Shown here: positions 58,612 to 64,000 of the stretch, piece by piece | Numbering within the stretch: position 1 is the stretch's first letter | How the letters are laid out: every line of letters starts with the position of its first letter | From: Chlorops oryzae | Taxonomy: Eukaryota > Arthropoda > Insecta > Diptera > Chloropidae | DNA: 64,000 nucleotides | NCBI GenBank assembly: GCA_020466095.1 | Contig: CM035807.1 | Location: forward strand, 85,478,571-85,542,570 | Reading direction: 5' to 3' | The notes under the pieces: model-generated | What the model was told of the DNA's origin: nothing | The model's database searches: none | The model's input: the letters and a program-made list of their open reading frames with translations, nothing else | Made by a program: the position numbers and the translations under genes

Positions 58612-60596
58612 AATGAGTTCGCGAATTTTAGTAAATTAGATGAGCGCTAATTATAAAAAATGGTTTTGTACGTTTTTGCGGAATGGATGAATTAAATTTT
58701 TCTTTTGCTCAATTCAAATCATTTAAAACCAACAAACACGACTGCCATTGAACATTGTGAGGAAGAAGGTATTATTTCATCAGCTGTCTACAACCATTCA
58801 TTAAAGAAAACAACATAAATTTTATACAATAAATTTTAGTTTCGAGGTCAAAATGTCAAGAGATTTATGAGAGATTGAGCATTGAGTTATTCGGATGTTC
58901 CATATGAGGTCATATGGAAGGTGGTAATGTTAAAAATTTGTCCTTCTCCTTCTTCCTGCCTCTTATACATATCTACCGAAAAGTAAGCGCACCTCCATAA
59001 TATAAAGTAAATTACTTTTTATAAAAACAAATGTTTCTAAACACGCAGCAGAAGTCAACACTGGGCATATTTCAACACAGCCTACCACAAATCGATCGAT
59101 AGACAAGGCTTACATTGGAGTTTTAACTCATATTAAGTAATTTTTCAATCGCAATCATCAACGAATGCCGAAGGAAACCGGTAGTCAGCCAAATGTCAAT
59201 TACTGACATTAAAAATAAATGCTGTGCTCACAATAATCAAAATCAAGAAAATAACAAGCCAAACACAAAGAGCACAACACAACAATGCCTGTTTTGTGTC
59301 TTAATTTTTTCTTCAACTAACCTCAGTCATAAAAGAAAAAAAAAAAAGAAAAAATCAATCACAATTATGTTCAACATTGTTCAGAACGAGACAAAGAGGC
59401 TTCATAATTCTATTTTTCAATGTTCAAACTTTATATTCAACTACAGTCAACCCTCTTTCGTAATTTGAAAAATAAAAAATTAATAAAAATTCGAACCTAA
59501 TTGATTTCATATAAATACATATTCCCGCATTCATCGTCTTTTCTATTAGATCTTTTCGACAACGATTGATTGAGGTTTCACTGTAAAGTAAACAAAAAAA
59601 AACTCTTTTTTTAATTTAACCCCGATTTGTATTTAATTTTTCTGCCGTTATTTCGAAGCGCAGCAGTTGGAACTTGAGATCGACCTTGTTCCCAGTGAGC
59701 AGTTGAATAAATTGTCGCGCGGGTCAAACGGAATTCGTTCCAAATGAACGCGTATTTATTTTGCTTTATTATTTCTTTTTATAACTTCCACGACAATTTT
59801 GTTTCCCAAATAAAGAAAAAGAAGAAGACGAAGAAGAAGAAGGAGAAGAAAGGTAATATAAATGACAAAAGATAAAAATCACTGAACGGATTTAAAATAA
59901 ATTAAACAAGCTAAGCCGAACGTTTCTCAGGCGTTTAGCGTCGGCGTTAAAAAGGTTTTTCTCTAGAAAGTTAGTGAAATAAATATACTTTTTTTTTCTT
60001 CTAATTATGCGAGCTCGACTGAGTTTGTGAAAAAGATCTGGGGTTTTCGAAAAAACTTTGACAAATATATTTGGAAATATATTTATGTAGCAAAGGAAAT
60101 TACTTCTCACTCTTACTTTCTAAAGATTTCAAAACATCGTTGAGTGAAGGCGGAACCCTAAAGTGCTACGGATTCCGAAAGCATTCCATCAGCGACAGCG
60201 AAATTTCTACTTTTTTAACAAATAAACAATATCGCTATGCGAAACACACCTTCCCACACAGCTCTGAGGTGCTACATATGAACATATCGCGTATATGAAT
60301 GTGTGGGATTATTGTGTTAGAGTTAAGTATCAGTTTATTTTATAATCGCACGACACGATACAAGAGGCACTCCGCGAATGATTTGCAGCTAAATAATTAA
60401 TACCTACACTACACCGTGTAACAAAGCTCAAATATCTCGCTCTCGGAGGAAATTATAGTGCAATTTGCCTTGGAAGAATCAAAGAGAAAGCCAGCAGAAA
60501 TTAATCTATATCGAGGCGATAAAGGGCAAGAACCGTAGTTTGAAATCATCCGTAATGCTGTAGTTGTTCCCCGGCACTTACACGTATAGAACAAAA
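58612..60596. other. Noncoding stretch
   Basis: It holds the pogo-like MITE at 59.44 kb and an AAGAAGAAGAAG-type run at 59817-59850. No gene is supported. Confidence 0.35.
59444..59583. mobile_element. Pogo/Tigger-like MITE with TA target
   Basis: It starts CAGTCAACCCTCTTTCG and ends TTGAGGTTTCACTG, an imperfect inverted pair of the CAGT..AACCTC type, flanked by TA (59442-59443, 59584-59585). It is 140 bp and noncoding. Confidence 0.5.
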
Positions 60597-61217
60597 ATGG
60601 ACTGAGGAATTACTCAGGATGTCGAAAACTCGACTTTCGATAACAGTTGGAATGATGACCGGTCACTGCTTCAGAGGCCCTAAAGCTAGACGGTTACGGG
60701 CACCTGCTTTTTCATTTCTGCAGCAGTTGTCAGAATGAAGAGAAGGAGGAAACGCTTCAACATCTTCTCCTGCATTTCCCGTCCTTTGCTAAGCTGAGTT
60801 TTAAAACCTTGGGATGTCACTTCGTTCACTCCTTTCGGACCTTAATCCTTTGAGGAAAGCAAGCTTTATTAAGCGAACAAAATGGTTTATTAAATAGGTG
60901 TCCAAAACCCGCGGGTATCACAATTAGGCATGCCAATCCCGGGATCCCGGGATTTAAAAAAATAGTAATAAATCGTTAAATTCGTAGAAAAAATCTGACA
61001 AAATCGTTTAAATCTGTTAAATCGTTTAGTCGAAGTTAAAATATATGGATGTGTTAATCAAACTTTTGTTGAATAGCCAAGAAAAACACCGGGACTAATT
61101 CCGGGATCCCGGGATATCCCGGGATTTTGACATCCCTAATCACAATGGACCATTCTTGGGTCTAAGGGCTCCACCTTCTGGTGGCCGACCCCTGAAACTG
61201 CAACCTAAACTAACCTA
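60597..61217 (+). pseudogene. 5'-truncated, decayed non-LTR retrotransposon (LINE) 3' end
   Basis: From 60597 one frame reads TEELLRMSKTRLSITVGMMTGHC, then after a frame shift near 60690 another reads HFCSSCQNEEKEETLQHLLL and HFPSFAKLSFKTLG. This TGHC ... C-x2-C ... H pattern is typical of the C-terminal end of R1/LOA/I/Jockey-type LINE polyproteins, after the reverse transcriptase. The reading frame ends at about 60853. The 3' UTR contains GGTATCACAATGGACC (interrupted by a hAT element at 60925-61138) and ends in AACCTAAACTAACCTA, a common insect LINE tail. No reverse transcriptase core remains. The clade assignment is tentative. Confidence 0.65.
60925..61138. mobile_element. hAT-type MITE nested in the LINE
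   Basis: The 214-bp element has inverted ends TAGGCATG and TAGGGATG, followed by CCCGGGATCCCGGGAT-like sequence on both sides. It is flanked by a perfect 8-bp duplication ATCACAAT (60917-60924 and 61139-61146). An 8-bp duplication with such ends is the hAT signature. Removing it restores the LINE tail. Confidence 0.8.
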
Positions 61218-63276
61218 TTCTGCTTACAAATCAACCGTCTTTTAACGTCTATATGTGGCTGTTTATATCTGCTTCACAGTGTAATTGACTAACAAAAAAA
61301 ACCTATTATTATATCAACAAGCAATTATGCGATAAACTTGAAGAAAACTAAAAAATAAATAAAAAATGGTCCGTAGTATTTTTATCAATCTTTTACGAAC
61401 CTCAACAATAAAACGAATTTCCATAAACGCGAAATAAGAATCTTTATTTTTTTCCAACTGATTCAAGCTTTGTTTTATTGCTTTATAGAAACTCGAACGC
61501 AGGCAAAAAAGAGGAAACTTTCAAAAAAAAAAATTTTTTTTAATTTTAATAAGAGTCAAGTTGTGTCCTTTAGCCGGAGAAATCTTGAAGCCTTAGTCCA
61601 AAAATTCATTGTGTAATCTTTTGAGTAGCTGTTATGTTCTTACGAAGTGTTCGGCGGGTCGTCTACTTTGATTATTCTTCTTTAGTTTGAACCATAAAAG
61701 CAACCAGAATAAATATTCTAAAAGTTGTCTGTCATTATTCTTGATGGCACATAAAAGTCACAAATTACAATCACTAAAATGCTATGTGTGAGTGTGAGAA
61801 AAGAATAAATTTCATTTCCATACATTTGGAAAGTCAGACAAAAGCTTTGAGCAGGGTTTAGGGTACAGAAGAAAAGACAAGACAAAGAGTGAAAAAAACT
61901 CAGCCTTCAACTTCAAGTATAAACACCGTGACTCAGTGTTTAACAGATCTGAGATCTGAGCTCTCGAGGTCTACACACCATAAACAAAGGCCAACAGTGG
62001 AATAAACACTTTGTGAGCTACTTTTTGTGAGAAACTTCTCAAGCTCTTGATTAACACGTTAGCTTTCAAGACCCTTAATTAAATATGTTTGTAAAACTGT
62101 ATGAATCAAATGCTTGGAACAACTACACATTTACCGGTAGAATCATAGACTTGGGGAAAAGGAAAATATGGCTAAACATGCAAAAAGATGCTAATAAAAA
62201 AAAAAGGTAGTACGTGAGAGAATTACTGTACCTGTAAATGAGTTCGGAGATGCCCTAAAATTTGTTTGAATAAATTAAAATTTTATATAACAAGAAAATT
62301 TAAAGCTTGGCACGTTCGCCTGACTTATTCAATGCTCTCTTTTAGTATTAAATTGAAACTTAATTTAGGTATAAACCTCATCAATCATTATGAAAAAAGG
62401 CGTACTCAAAAAGAAAGCATCGATTTCAGAGGTTTTAAAACTTATCGCGTCCAAGAACCTTTTGTCGAGTCTATGAGGAAAGTTTGTATTGAACGCGGAC
62501 CGCTCATAAGCGTTGAAAATACCTTGATCGATATCAAAACGCATTAGTTCATTAATTCATCTTGGTCTTCATGAACATTGGAAATTCAATAGATACAATT
62601 TCACATTCATCCATTATAAAAAAAAAATTTAAAAAATTCAAATTGACTCTTTGGTTACTGTTCCTTCCTTTGATGAATGACTTTCTTCGACATGAAATCA
62701 TGCATTCCCAATTCTGAAATTCCAACTTCGATAATCGTCAAAAGAGTCATATGTCACTATGGATTGGTGGCGTTGAGCAACGAAAGCATATTTGAGATTA
62801 TAAAAACTTTCTTTCGATTAAAGTGTTTGAAATGGGTGCTCGCATTCGAAACCGTTAAGTGGGTCAACGACTGTTGACTTTCAAGCTGCTTGAATCGATA
62901 AATATAACTCTTGGTATTTAAAGTCAAGAAAAATGAAGAATAGTTTTCGAAATAGCCTTCAGGCCGAGAAGATGAAAACTTAAAATTGCTCGATAATCAT
63001 TAATGGAGTGTGTCCGGCTATGAAAAGAAAAAAATTAAAAAAGGGGCAAAGCCGAGATGTTGAAGTCGATGTTGATGGTATAACGTGCAATTATCGACAC
63101 GAAAGAAGAACAGAACTCCGATGGTAATAATATCAATTATAAGTTGGTGGAATAAAGAAGTAGAAATTTCATAAAAATTCAGACAGATCTGTTAGCAGCG
63201 TTCTCCGATGTTAACTATAATTGTTAAGTTGTTGTTCAAGTTTCGGTTTGAGAAAATTACATAGAAATATGAGAAG
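61218..63276. other. Noncoding stretch
   Basis: Several short frames occur (for example at 62084, 62266, 62677 and 63020), but none has a signal peptide, splice partner or recognisable domain. I leave them uncalled. Confidence 0.35.
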
Positions 63277-63480
63277 CCATGGTTGCCGTTAGTCTCTGGG
63301 CATAGTGTATGCGCCTTTCTAAGCATGAATGGAGAGTGTTCGAATGCCATTCGACATCAAATCTCGGGTTTACCAGTCTTCTGATTTCTAGAAAATTTAA
63401 TTATATACATACAAGCTAAAATAGATAAGCGTTGAAAAGCTACCGTCGGCAAACGGCGTTAAACGGTAGGTTCCACCAGA
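63277..63480 (+). mobile_element. Probable tRNA-derived SINE relic
   Basis: The segment has CTCTGGGCATAGTGTATGCG followed by CCTTTCTAAGC and GTGTTCGAATGCC, resembling A box, anticodon arm and B box of a tRNA-Arg-like head. It continues with TTTCTAGAAAATTT and GAAAAGCTACCGTCGGC ... GGTAGGTTCCACC. From memory the last block resembles a SINE body common in tephritid genomes. No target duplication was found. Confidence 0.4.
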
Positions 63481-63747
63481 TTACACACTAAGGGAATAGT
63501 GCAAAAATCTCAGCACTCTCTGATGATGATGATAGCACACCAATCGACATTGAAGACAACATCCCACCAACTAAGTAGTTCACTGAGTAGTTTAAGATGA
63601 AAAGCTCAGAGACGAGAAGACAAAAAGCCGCTGTAAAAGAGCTAAGAAAATGTTGGAACTGATTTCATTCGTCGTTGTAGAAGGCGAAGCAAATGATTTT
63701 ATTTCTTTATAATGAATGAACATGATTTGGACTCACATTAATCAGAA

Positions 63748-64000
63748 ACAAGTTAGAGAGCTAAATCGGTCAAGCCCGACTTTGATATACCCAGTTACTC
63801 GATACGATCGGCGCACCAATAATTTGAATTCGAAGCTTCTATACATTTCCGTTCTCAAGTCACGGTAAACTAAAATTTACGAGCATGTGTGTGGTTATAG
63901 CTGTGAGTTTGGAATACACCAATTATTTGGAATACATGTCTCTCCTAGTCCTTCACGATTCTAGCAAATATCAATGAAAAGTTTTCAGTTATAAGAAATT
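63748..64000 (+). mobile_element. DINE-like element start, runs off window
   Basis: AACAAGTTAGAGAGCTAAAT is followed by CGGTCAAGCCCGACTTTGAT and ATACCCAGTTACTCG. This resembles the beginning of the DINE-like family (AACAAGTAAGA, GCGAGCCTGAC, ATACCCGAC). The element would extend past the end of the window. Confidence 0.45.

Noticed and set aside
62266..62547. Frame with a basic C-terminal half
   Set aside because: Non-ATG start, AT-rich context and no recognised motif.

Overview
The window looks like intron-rich, AT-rich nuclear DNA of a higher fly (Diptera, Schizophora). The reasons are short GT-AG introns in small genes, TATA/Inr core promoters of insect type, many ACATATGTATGT-type palindromes, DINE-1/INE-1-like repeats carrying the typical ATGGCTA and CAGACAGACAG blocks, and a tRNA-derived SINE. 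A tephritid is my best guess from the repeat content, but this is inference.

The only large gene is on the minus strand. Three coding exons (37306-37381, 35669-35851, 29920-35596) encode at least about 1,980 residues of a low-complexity, mostly disordered protein that I cannot name. It starts at an ATG at 37381, splices with good GT-AG signals in matching phases, and leaves the window at a strong donor next to 29919. Everything from 1 to 29919 is therefore either its next, very long intron or intergenic DNA. Inside the large exon the reading frame breaks three times by one base. Each break lies in or beside a homopolymer or short tandem repeat, and together they restore phase 0 at the donor. 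Assembly indels are the likely cause. A TATA+Inr pair on the minus strand (TSS near 40307) is a possible upstream promoter.

Two small genes appear on the plus strand. At 20077-20374 a two-exon gene encodes a 63-residue putative secreted peptide with a Cys-Cys pair. At 43684-44011 a TATA/Inr-driven gene encodes a signal peptide, a Gly-Thr repeat and, after another one-base frame break, a Gly/Arg/Asn-rich tail.

The rest is mobile and repetitive DNA. It includes DINE-like elements (11.6, 42.2, 45.5, 52.5 and 63.7 kb), TTAA-bounded piggyBac-like MITEs (3.9, 4.0, 11.2, 13.1, 21.1 kb), and hAT-type MITEs with perfect 8-bp target duplications (7.6, 29.4, 60.9 kb). There is a family of TGCCTGG foldbacks (37.9, 41.3, 43.1, 47.0, 56.9 kb), and two copies of an element carrying clustered TATCGATA palindromes (21.6, 52.9 kb). 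A SINE with a 12-bp duplication sits at 43.1 kb, and a decayed LINE end at 60.6 kb shares its 3' tail with that SINE. Large simple or minisatellite arrays lie at 18.3 kb (purine), 26.3 kb, 38.7 kb (TTTAA, about 1 kb), 44.6 kb (pyrimidine) and 53.1 kb. No rRNA, functional tRNA, CRISPR or bacterial gene was seen.
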